Source: Cerina litoralis
GTDB lineage: Bacteria; Bacteroidota; Bacteroidia; Flavobacteriales; Flavobacteriaceae
Assembly: GCA_022008415.1 (NCBI GenBank)
Contig: JAIRBC010000003.1
Span: 62,001 to 126,000, forward strand
DNA: 64,000 bases
Direction of reading: 5' to 3'
Numbering within the stretch: position 1 is the stretch's first letter; each line of letters begins with the position of its first letter. Below, in pieces: positions 27,375 through 35,221 of this stretch. A program made the translations under genes and the position numbers. The notes below the pieces were generated by a model. That model searched no databases. It was not told where the DNA came from and saw nothing but the letters and a program-made list of their open reading frames with translations.

Positions 27375-28483
27375 TGGATAAAGCTAAAGTCTTGTTTATA
27401 ATACACTTGCCGCCACCGATTCATGGTGCGGCCATGATGGGTAAGTTTATTTCCCAAAGTGAAAGATTGAATAGTTCATTTGAATGTAATTATATTAATT
27501 TACAAACCTCCCGAAAATTAACCGATACAGGAAAAGGGATATTCAGTAAATTTTTTCGATTTATAGCCTTATACCTTAAGGTGATTTATCAACTCTTAAC
27601 TTCCCGAAACGACCTTTGTTATATGACCCTTAATACCAAAGGGGCTGCATTTTATAAAGAGATGTTGATCGTGTTCTTATTAAAATTGTTTCGCCAAAAA
27701 ATTGTTTATCATTTTCACAATAAGGGTGTTTCAGATTCTCCACACAGATTTATTGATAGTCTACTTTATAAAGTTGCCTTTAAGAATACCCGAAGCATTC
27801 TTACTTCAAAGTTTTTATATAGCGATATAAAAAGATACGTAGAGGCCAAAGATGTATATTATTGCCACAATGGGATTCCTACCATTACCCACAATACAAT
27901 TTCCGTTCGCAACATACCAAATAATTCTAAGCGACCTAAAATTATATTTCTATCCAACATGATTAAGGAGAAAGGAGTATGGGTACTATTGGAGGCTTGT
28001 GAAATTCTCTATATGCGAAATGTAGATTTTGAATGCCATTTTGTTGGATCATGGGCAGATATTGCAGAAGTAGAGTTGGCAAGCTGTATAAAGGATAAAA
28101 AGCTTTCAAATCACATCACAATCCACGGTCAGAAAATTGGTGAGGAGAAATCAAGCCTACTCAAAGAATCGAATATTTTCACTTTACCTACTTTGAATGA
28201 TTGTTTTCCTCTGGTCCTACTAGAAGCAATGCAATACGCCCTTCCAATAGTTGCAACGAACGAAGGTGGAATACCTGAAATAGTAGATAACGAAGTAACA
28301 GGATTTCTAATTCCAAAGCAAAATTCAAAAGAACTAGCTAATAAGCTAGAGATGCTTATTTTAGATCCCGAGATGTGTTCCGAAATGGGTGAACAAGGAA
28401 AAAATAGGTTTGATGAAAAATTTACCCTTGACCAATTTGAAATCAATCTTGAAAATATTTTGAAGAACTGTATCTCGAGTTAA
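27374..28483 (+). CDS. Glycosyltransferase family 4 (Glycos_transf_1)
   Basis: 369 residues, GT-B fold. The N-terminus LFIIHLPPPIHGAAMMGKFIS is typical of a GT4 group in exopolysaccharide clusters. The C-terminal domain has KIIFLSNMIKEKGVWVLLEA (about 193), FTLPTLNDCFPLVLLEAMQYALPIVATNEGGIPEIV (about 271-306), with the EX7E-type donor-binding residues, and a GFLIP strand. Translation is probably coupled to the deacetylase gene upstream. Sugar specificity unknown. Confidence 0.88.
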   Translation: MDKAKVLFIIHLPPPIHGAAMMGKFISQSERLNSSFECNYINLQTSRKLTDTGKGIFSKFFRFIALYLKVIYQLLTSRNDLCYMTLNTKGAAFYKEMLIVFLLKLFRQKIVYHFHNKGVSDSPHRFIDSLLYKVAFKNTRSILTSKFLYSDIKRYVEAKDVYYCHNGIPTITHNTISVRNIPNNSKRPKIIFLSNMIKEKGVWVLLEACEILYMRNVDFECHFVGSWADIAEVELASCIKDKKLSNHITIHGQKIGEEKSSLLKESNIFTLPTLNDCFPLVLLEAMQYALPIVATNEGGIPEIVDNEVTGFLIPKQNSKELANKLEMLILDPEMCSEMGEQGKNRFDEKFTLDQFEINLENILKNCISS

Positions 28484-28540
28484 TTTTCAAAAGCAAATTA
28501 ACAGATAATGAAATTGGTTGACTAAAAAAATCAAAACTTG

Positions 28541-29350
28541 ATGCACTATGAATTTTACTACAAGAACCATTTCATCATCATTAAGACTGTGAAAAATTCG
28601 AATAAAATAAGAACCAGATCATTTTTTGAATACCAACTATTTGATGATCAACTTGCAAAACTTCCCAAGCTAGGAAAAGTTTTGGTTAATACAATAAATC
28701 AATACTCTTATTGTATTGCTGAAAAGGATCAACTTTTTAAAGAATCTCTCGTCAAGGCAGATATTTTGCTTCCCGATGGAATTGGTATTGTATGGGCACT
28801 AAGATTTCTTAAGGGTAAGAAGATTTCAAAAATAGCGGGAGCAGATTGCCACCAATACCTGCTTCAATACCTAAATGTAACGAAAGGAAGTTGTTTCTAT
28901 TTAGGTGCATCAGAACAAACACTCAAAAAAATCCAAAAAAAAAATTTCTCGGATTACCCTCAAATTCGAGTTGGTTTATATTCGCCTCCTTTTAAATCCT
29001 CTTTTTCTAAAGAGGACAATAGGAAAATGTTGAAAGAAGTAAATGATTTCCGACCGGATGTCCTTTTTATAGGAATGACAGCACCAAAGCAAGAAAAATG
29101 GTCTTATAAAAATCTTGGCTTAATTGATGCTCAAATCACCTGTTGCATAGGAGCGGTTTTTGACTTTTATTCGGGTACGGTTAACCGACCTAATCAATTT
29201 TGGATCAATATTGGTTTGGAATGGTTAATCAGGTTGATTAACGAACCAAAACGTTTATGGAAAAGGTACCTGTATTTTGGCTTGATTTTCGCTGGCAAAA
29301 TCATCATCAAAAAATTGGTGAAAATTAAAAATAATTTTGGCAGTACTTAA
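28541..29350 (+). CDS. WecG/TagA/CpsF family glycosyltransferase (GT26)
   Basis: 269 residues from ATG 28541; a TTG directly before it is also in frame. Conserved landmarks are TINQYSYCIAEKDQLF, ADILLPDGIGIVWALRFL (with the conserved Asp), FYLGASEQTL, LFIGMTAPKQEKW and CIGAVFDFYSGTVNRPN, then EWLIRLINEPKRLWKRYL, which is the membrane-association tail. Members transfer ManNAc-type or uronic residues to polyprenyl-linked acceptors. It is the last gene of the locus; a beta-helix lipoprotein gene converges on it with 19 bases between. Confidence 0.9.
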   Translation: MHYEFYYKNHFIIIKTVKNSNKIRTRSFFEYQLFDDQLAKLPKLGKVLVNTINQYSYCIAEKDQLFKESLVKADILLPDGIGIVWALRFLKGKKISKIAGADCHQYLLQYLNVTKGSCFYLGASEQTLKKIQKKNFSDYPQIRVGLYSPPFKSSFSKEDNRKMLKEVNDFRPDVLFIGMTAPKQEKWSYKNLGLIDAQITCCIGAVFDFYSGTVNRPNQFWINIGLEWLIRLINEPKRLWKRYLYFGLIFAGKIIIKKLVKIKNNFGST

Positions 29351-29369
29351 GAATATTAATCGTCTCCTT

Positions 29370-30704
29370 TTAATTAACGTCTAGATTCGTGTTCCCGCCA
29401 TCTACATCATTAAAGGTCCCACTATCATTCCCCTCAGCTAGAAGAATATTATTTTGGAAAATGTTTCCAGCAGAGCCAACAAAAATTACAACTGTTGTTG
29501 CGTTATCTGCCGTTGAAACAAATTTGTTCCCCTTAAAAGTATTATCATTAGAGTTTAATTCAATATAAATACCAATTCCACCATCGGAATAATGAGTATT
29601 GCTGTTAAATTCTGAGTTGATTGTGTGTACCAAATGCATGGCATCAGTATTAAAATTATTGTCTAAAAATTTTAATCCATTACAATCGCTGATTTCAAGC
29701 AGGTGGTCTTCCTTTCCTAAAATCGTTCCATTATTTCCACTTATTATAACATCTAAGATATATTGAGGCCCTCCAACCTTATCTTTTGAACACGTAATAG
29801 GCGCATATGCGGTACTGGGTGATGAAAATGTATTATCTGCAATTTTTATATTACTCCAGCCCACGTTTTCAATTCCTCGGTCTTTGGCATCCACAATTGT
29901 ATTTTTAGAAATCTGGGCGCTTTTTCCTATTCCACTCAAACTTACTGCCATACCATATGGGGATTGAAGTCCTAATCTTTGAAATTCACAGTCTGTAACT
30001 TTCACATCCGTTATTCTTGCAATTCCATCGTAAGTATGATTTTGAGTTTCAAAACCCATCCTGCCAATATTCAAGAACACACAGTTAATAATAGTTATAT
30101 TTTTAGACCTCGCAGAGCCCTCGGACACAAATTTTAATCCATTTGCGTTCAGTTCGGGACAGGTAAAACTACAATTATCAAATAGAATATTCTCAGCAGT
30201 TGTTTGGCTAAAATAAACAATACCGCCTCCAGTTTCAGTTTTGGAAGTAGATGTCGAATTAAACCCCACATTTCTAAATTCAATATTTTTTGCTTCTCCC
30301 CTAAATTGTAACAATGTTATTAAATCACCCATTATCACTGCTCCGTCAGCCCCGGTTACCGTAACATTGGAAAGGTCGGTTAAATATTGGGTGGAAGTTA
30401 GTTTATAGTCTCCCGCTTCCAAATACAAATTGGCACCAGATTTCAGATTTTCAATAAGTTCAGCAACGGTACTAATTACTTTGGCATTTAGTGGCTTAGA
30501 AGTTTCAGTTTCCGGCACTGGATTTTCTTCTGCCACCTCTAAAGAAGCTTCCGGTTCCTTCTCCGATTGCTGTGTTTCTAATTGCGATTTTTCCAAAACC
30601 GAGATCGTGTTTTGTAAAAGATCCGCATCCGAGGTGCAGCCTAGTATTAAGAACATTTTTAGAAATAGAAAATAAAGAGGTAGGGGCCGAGTGAAATGCA
30701 TCAT
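29370..30704 (-). CDS. Right-handed beta-helix lipoprotein
   Basis: 444 residues. A lipoprotein signal with LILGC (Cys about residue 23) is followed by a Glu/Ser/Pro-rich linker to about residue 75. The rest is a parallel beta-helix: strand-turn repeats such as NVTVTGADGAVI, NIEFRNVGFNS, NILFDNCSF and NITIINCVFLN, with asparagine and cysteine at stacked turn positions. Similar folds occur in polysaccharide lyases and in non-catalytic surface proteins. It sits end to end with the polysaccharide locus, so binding or cleavage of that polymer is a fair guess. No catalytic set can be assigned. Confidence 0.72.
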   Translation of the reverse strand: MMHFTRPLPLYFLFLKMFLILGCTSDADLLQNTISVLEKSQLETQQSEKEPEASLEVAEENPVPETETSKPLNAKVISTVAELIENLKSGANLYLEAGDYKLTSTQYLTDLSNVTVTGADGAVIMGDLITLLQFRGEAKNIEFRNVGFNSTSTSKTETGGGIVYFSQTTAENILFDNCSFTCPELNANGLKFVSEGSARSKNITIINCVFLNIGRMGFETQNHTYDGIARITDVKVTDCEFQRLGLQSPYGMAVSLSGIGKSAQISKNTIVDAKDRGIENVGWSNIKIADNTFSSPSTAYAPITCSKDKVGGPQYILDVIISGNNGTILGKEDHLLEISDCNGLKFLDNNFNTDAMHLVHTINSEFNSNTHYSDGGIGIYIELNSNDNTFKGNKFVSTADNATTVVIFVGSAGNIFQNNILLAEGNDSGTFNDVDGGNTNLDVN

Positions 30705-30888
30705 TTTACATATAGGGATCTTATGCGTTAACGCTTGGCATTTAAATTAATTACCTCCTTAACTAAATATTCGTTGAACTACATCCGGGACATGCCAATA
30801 AAAATCAAATTAGGAAATATCTCCGTCTTGCTCGCTTCTATTTCAGCAAAGATATACATTTAGGGTTAATGGCATCACAATCAATCGA

Positions 30889-32415
30889 TTATTCACTTCC
30901 TTTCACCTCCCCAATCTCCTGTCTTATCCGCTTTACCACATCGATCTTGGGGCCTTTGAAAACAAATATGGTGGTTCCGTATTCCCTGGCCAAGGGATTT
31001 GATATGGAGTCGGCCATATATCCGCTTTCAAAATAGGGCTTGGTTTTGTCGAATTCTTCCTTCCTGTCTTCCTGTTCCTTGACCCTTATAAACGTTTGGA
31101 TAGGCTTACGCAGGTCGAACCAGTTGACGTAATCCGCACTAAAGGAAACCGCCTTGATCTTGGGGTTCGTCGTATAGTAATTTATGGCGCCGGCCTCCCC
31201 GTAGTTATCACAAAGGATCAAGGTGCTTTCCAAATCGGGAATCCCCTCGCAAATAGAATCGATCTTACGCGCCAATTCCTTCCAGCCCAACATATCGGCG
31301 TAATCCTGCGGTAGCGAATGGTCCTCGCCATCTTCCCAGCGAAGTTGTCCGAGCCTCTTAAATCTCTCGGCATTTTCTAGGATATAATCGGGACTTTTGT
31401 TCGAAAAGAAAACATTAAACAGCAGCAGAAAAAACCCAACGGGAATAAGGATCGCCACGGGCCGTAAATACAATTTCCATCCCTTGCTTAGTAGGTGGGC
31501 GACAAATACGGATCCAAAAGCAACGTAGATGGGATGGAGGCCAATGCCGTAATAACCCTTGGCCCTAAAATAGACAAAGATCAGAAGCGTAAAGACCATC
31601 GTGGCGAGGAAGAACTTATATTTTTTAATAGGCGGGTAAAACAAAAGGGCATAAAGTCCCGCAATTATTACAAAAAACGAACCGACAAAATCGAATATTT
31701 GGGATACCAAGAAATCCCATCGGTTGTTGTGAACCAGTTGCCTTTCCGTAAGTTCCTTGAGATGATGAACAACGGGTAGGTTGTTCTGGTACTGCCATAC
31801 TAGATTTGGCAATATCAACAGCAGTACCAACAGTATAGAAAGGTAAAATTCTTTTTTGAGGAACATTTTGCGTGGCCCGAAGAGCAATAGCGCTGGGAAA
31901 AGTCCCAGGATTAGAAAAAGAATGTTGTACTTGTTCAAAAAACCGATGGCAAACACTAGGGCCCCGATATAGAGCCATATAGATTTTTCCGTGTTTATAT
32001 ATTTGATAAGCACAAAATAAAGGGCAGTCCAGGCCAAAACATCGAAGGAATTTGGCTGGTAGAGGAAATTCAACTTTAGGATGGCCGAGAACAGTACACA
32101 AGTGGCCCCCAGGATCAGGGCAAATAGATTCCCCTTCAGTTCCTCAATGGCTTTCCAAACGACCACCAGAGTCAACGCACCGAACAAAGCCGGAAAAAAT
32201 TTGATCCAGAATACCGAATTGCCCAAAAATTGAACAATACTGGAAATCCAGGAGGTGAACGGGGGAACGGATAAATAGCCCCATGCCAAATGATTGGCCT
32301 GGTCCAGATACAGAAACTCATCCCTGTGCAGTTCATAGTCGGGATTGAGCATGGCGTAGTGCAGGACAAATTTGAGTGCAATAAACCCGGTTAAGACAAT
32401 GGTCTTTTTGGTCAT
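30889..32415 (-). CDS. GT39 (ArnT/PMT-like) membrane glycosyltransferase
   Basis: 508 residues with about eleven membrane helices and a C-terminal soluble domain (about 345-500). The first periplasmic loop contains HRDEFLYLDQANHLAWGYLSVPPF, the acidic DE motif and PPF region typical of PMT_2/ArnT enzymes, which use polyprenyl-phosphate sugars. It may glycosylate lipid A, surface glycan or protein. No arn operon is present. It is separated from the beta-helix gene by 184 featureless bases and followed upstream by a structured repeat. Confidence 0.82.
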   Translation of the reverse strand: MTKKTIVLTGFIALKFVLHYAMLNPDYELHRDEFLYLDQANHLAWGYLSVPPFTSWISSIVQFLGNSVFWIKFFPALFGALTLVVVWKAIEELKGNLFALILGATCVLFSAILKLNFLYQPNSFDVLAWTALYFVLIKYINTEKSIWLYIGALVFAIGFLNKYNILFLILGLFPALLLFGPRKMFLKKEFYLSILLVLLLILPNLVWQYQNNLPVVHHLKELTERQLVHNNRWDFLVSQIFDFVGSFFVIIAGLYALLFYPPIKKYKFFLATMVFTLLIFVYFRAKGYYGIGLHPIYVAFGSVFVAHLLSKGWKLYLRPVAILIPVGFFLLLFNVFFSNKSPDYILENAERFKRLGQLRWEDGEDHSLPQDYADMLGWKELARKIDSICEGIPDLESTLILCDNYGEAGAINYYTTNPKIKAVSFSADYVNWFDLRKPIQTFIRVKEQEDRKEEFDKTKPYFESGYMADSISNPLAREYGTTIFVFKGPKIDVVKRIRQEIGEVKGSE

Positions 32416-32792
32416 GGTTTGGCATTACAATTACAACGATTCGTCGCAAGAAGACCAATCTTGTTACAATTTTTGGACATTTTCAATGTCTTGCCTCCGG
32501 ATTAAATGGCCTCTAGTTTAAATTTGTGTTGATTTCCTTAGTTTCTGTATAAGTTATGAAAAACATTGGGTCCGCCTTTCATTTCTTTTGCTCGCCCAAA
32601 AGAAACGAAACAAAGAAAAAGGCGCCTTCTCCGATGAATTTTTTCGACAACTGGGTCGAAAAACCGTTGCCGAAACTCCGCGTCGCTACGTTCCTTCGCT
32701 CCTGTTCTCGGAGCTTTCGTCCACTATTCTGCGGATAAGGACCTTTACTTCGTTTAAACAAATTACCTTAACATCACTATTTTGAATTAGAA
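32416..32792. other. Intergenic region between two membrane-protein genes
   Basis: About 380 bases. The central part is the structured element listed separately (32575-32765); overlapping open frames on both strands within it are by-products of its palindromes. The outer parts carry nothing that I recognise, apart from the presumed minus-strand promoter of the GT39 gene close to 32416-32520. Confidence 0.45.
32575..32765. repeat. Structured intergenic element with two perfect 9-bp hairpins
   Basis: TTTCTTTTG 32582-32590 pairs with CAAAAGAAA 32597-32605 (six-base loop), flanked by GCCTTT and AAAGGC arms. TTTTTCGAC 32640-32648 pairs with GTCGAAAAA 32655-32663 (six-base loop). The remaining 100 bases are G+C richer than the neighbourhood. 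The sequence style matches dispersed intergenic repeats of marine Bacteroidota as I remember them, but no second copy is in this window. Confidence 0.45.
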
Positions 32793-34079
32793 CTAGTACC
32801 ATTGATCTTTATTCTCAGGATGTCTCTCCAAAAACCCATTCAATATAAAATGTACCGTAATTATCATTAGCAACAAGAAAAAATACCAGTTATAATAGGG
32901 GGTAGGTCCTTGTGTATAGTCAGAATCGTAGGCTTTAAACGCAATCAAGTAGTTAATGAATCCGAAAACCAAAAGCCCTACCGCGTTTTGCCATTTCATA
33001 AAACACGGGCCATACAAACGATATGAGAACAAAAGCCCGAATTCCCTTTTAAAGATCTGAAGAAAAATGGGCCACAAGAAGAACAGGGGCAGGGCAAAGA
33101 GGCGGGATTCCCGGGCAAAGGTAGTGAGGAAAACGATGGGGGTGTTAATTGCAAAGGTCAGCCAAAATGCGTTGATATATTTTTTATAAGCTGGGTTCAT
33201 TTCTTTTCTTCCCAAGGTTGCCACGAGAAAATATAGGGGTAACCCGAGGACAAGAAATAGGGATGAAAGGGATTCCATGGCACTTTTCTGGTCATTAAAA
33301 TTACTGGCAAAGCAAGAAATCCGATCCGTCATTTCGGTACTTGTGCCGTGCCACAAGTTCATTTTCCAGAGGTAAAAAACCAAAAAAAGAACATAGAGAA
33401 CCACGGGCAAAAGTATAAAGGCCAGCTTTTTCCTGAACTCCGGCGATATCGGAAAAATGGATTTCCTGCTGGTGTCAATAAAAAAGAATACCAACGCCGG
33501 TACTAGAATTACAGTGGTTTCCCTTGCCACAAGGGCCAAGGTGAAGCAGATAACGTTTAGGACCCATTTTCTATGGGAAAGGGCCAGGAAACTGGCAAAT
33601 ATCAGGGTGTATTGCAACGGCTCATCATAGCTGAACAAGGGCGTAAAAAAGGCAAAAAGAATAGAAAATCCAACAAAATAGATGACCATGTTGCCTATAC
33701 TGAACCAATAAGAACAGTTCTCCCCCTCCGGGGGACTTACTTTGCTCCCAATGTTGCCATCATACGATATGGACAACTTTTGGGATAGGAAAAAAAGTAA
33801 AATCCCACTGCAAAAGACCAAGGTAAAATTGACCCAAATAAAGGCGACACCCAGACGTATTGAGAAAGTCTTGGCAGCAGACTCAATGAGCCAGGTAGTC
33901 AACGGTCTTCTGGCAAATGGGGGCAGTTCCTTGTGATAGTTTATTTGGGATGTGAGAAAAGCATTGGAGATAACGTGGTTGCGCTCGTTGAGCATACTGT
34001 CCGAGTGTTTGGACATATGGAGGCCAAAATCCGCCACCACAAATACAAGGGCAATTAGATAGGGTAAAACGGTTTTCAT
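32793..34079 (-). CDS. Polytopic membrane protein of unknown function
   Basis: 428 residues with about nine or ten membrane helices and short loops. It resembles glycosyltransferase-C type or EpsG-like membrane proteins in general layout: an early loop with HKELPPFARRPLTTW (about 48-62), the motif LVARETTVILVPALVFF in mid-protein and FARESRLFALPLFF later. I cannot assign a family. It is next to the GT39 gene in the same orientation, which makes a role in surface glycan chemistry plausible but unproven. Confidence 0.65.
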   Translation of the reverse strand: MKTVLPYLIALVFVVADFGLHMSKHSDSMLNERNHVISNAFLTSQINYHKELPPFARRPLTTWLIESAAKTFSIRLGVAFIWVNFTLVFCSGILLFFLSQKLSISYDGNIGSKVSPPEGENCSYWFSIGNMVIYFVGFSILFAFFTPLFSYDEPLQYTLIFASFLALSHRKWVLNVICFTLALVARETTVILVPALVFFFIDTSRKSIFPISPEFRKKLAFILLPVVLYVLFLVFYLWKMNLWHGTSTEMTDRISCFASNFNDQKSAMESLSSLFLVLGLPLYFLVATLGRKEMNPAYKKYINAFWLTFAINTPIVFLTTFARESRLFALPLFFLWPIFLQIFKREFGLLFSYRLYGPCFMKWQNAVGLLVFGFINYLIAFKAYDSDYTQGPTPYYNWYFFLLLMIITVHFILNGFLERHPENKDQWY

Positions 34080-34098
34080 AATTTGGTCTTGGTTCTTG

Positions 34099-34136
34099 TA
34101 GCGTAACGCGGTTGTCGGACTTTATAGGCGGACACT
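34099..34136. repeat. Partial copy of the rsmE-side repeat, beside tsaD
   Basis: The 38 bases starting AGCGTAACGC match 8755-8792 at 32 of 38 positions, in the same orientation and in the same place relative to the 3' end of a minus-strand gene (tsaD here, rsmE there). The pair forms a direct repeat enclosing rsmE and the whole accessory region. The last two bases reach into the tsaD stop codon. Confidence 0.5.
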
Positions 34137-35157
34137 AAATAACGTACCGCGCCTTGGCCGTAACCCCTTGGTCCGTAAAGATTCCCTGCTTATATTTTAG
34201 GTAACCTACGATCCCGATCATGGCCGCGTTGTCCGTACAATACTCAAATTTGGGAATATGGGTGGTCCAACCGTACTTTTTCTCCCCATCCTTCAAGGCT
34301 TTTCGAATGCCCGAATTGGCCGAAACCCCTCCCCCTATGGCAATATCCTTGATACCCGTTTGTTTGGTGGCCTTTTTGAGCTTGTCCATTAAAATGTTGA
34401 TGATCGTATATTGGATGGAAGCACATAGGTCGTTTAGATGCTCCGACACGAAATTTGGATCGTCCTTGGTCATTTTTTGGACAAAATAGAGGATACTGGT
34501 CTTTAGTCCGCTAAAACTAAAGTTTAGTCCACCTACCTTGGGCTTCGGGAACGAAAAGGCTTTGGGGTTCCCCAATTGCGCATATTTGTCTACCAACGGT
34601 CCGCCGGGATAGGGTAGTCCCAAGATTTTGGCACTTTTATCAAATGCTTCCCCCACGGCGTCATCCAGGGTTTCTCCCAAAATTTCCATATCAAAATAGT
34701 CCCTTACAACAACGATCTGGGTATGCCCCCCACTTATAGTCATGGCCAAAAAAGGGAAGGACGGTGGGAGGTTGTTTTCGTCCTTTATAAAATGCGCCAG
34801 GATATGTGCCTGCATATGGTTGACTTCGATTAAGGGGACATCCAGTCCCAACGCCATGGACTTGGCAAAGGAGGTTCCTACCAATAGCGACCCCATTAGA
34901 CCAGGTCCCCTCGTAAAAGCTATGGCGGATAACTGTTTTTTGTCGATATTTGCCTTGGCCAAAGCTTGGTGCACTACGGGTACAATATTTTGTTGGTGCG
35001 CCCTAGAGGCAAGTTCGGGAACCACCCCTCCATATTCCTCGTGTATTTTTTGTGCGGCCACCACGTTGCTAAGTTTTGTGTTGTTACAGAGCACGGCAGC
35101 CGACGTGTCGTCGCAAGAAGATTCTATGGCAAGAATGTAAATATTTTTATACTCCAC
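34135..35157 (-). CDS. tsaD: tRNA N6-threonylcarbamoyladenosine transferase TsaD
   Basis: 340 residues from a GTG start at 35157. Longer in-frame starts exist but overlap tamB and precede the conserved IYILAIESSCDDTSAAV beginning. The iron-binding pair is in EVNHMQAHILAHF (His114, His118), followed by TISGGHTQIVVV and the nucleotide motif AIGGGVSANSGIRKAL. With TsaB/TsaE/TsaC it makes t6A37 in ANN-decoding tRNAs. Transcription is divergent from tamB with a 64-base gap holding a likely promoter. No accessory tsa genes are nearby. Confidence 0.95.
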   Translation of the reverse strand: MEYKNIYILAIESSCDDTSAAVLCNNTKLSNVVAAQKIHEEYGGVVPELASRAHQQNIVPVVHQALAKANIDKKQLSAIAFTRGPGLMGSLLVGTSFAKSMALGLDVPLIEVNHMQAHILAHFIKDENNLPPSFPFLAMTISGGHTQIVVVRDYFDMEILGETLDDAVGEAFDKSAKILGLPYPGGPLVDKYAQLGNPKAFSFPKPKVGGLNFSFSGLKTSILYFVQKMTKDDPNFVSEHLNDLCASIQYTIINILMDKLKKATKQTGIKDIAIGGGVSANSGIRKALKDGEKKYGWTTHIPKFEYCTDNAAMIGIVGYLKYKQGIFTDQGVTAKARYVI

Positions 35158-35178
35158 TGGGAAAAAAATTGGATGTAA

Positions 35179-35205
35179 CAAAGGTAAAACATAAAGTCCT
35201 ATCAA
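35179..35205 (-). promoter_or_regulatory. Predicted Bacteroidetes-type promoter of tsaD
   Basis: On the minus strand TTG (35205-35203) and TACCTTTG (35186-35179) are separated by 16 bases, close to the TTG/TAnnTTTG pair used by the primary sigma factor of Bacteroidota. It ends about 22 bases before the GTG chosen for tsaD, which supports that start over the upstream alternatives. Confidence 0.4.
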
Positions 35206-35221
35206 AAAATTAAGAAAAATA

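Noticed and set aside
32556..32785. Overlapping open frames on both strands
   Set aside because: They lie inside the structured element and read the same palindromes in several frames.
9801..34080. Prophage or transposon island
   Set aside because: No integrase, transposase, phage gene or tRNA attachment site seen; the region is a polysaccharide locus with neighbours.
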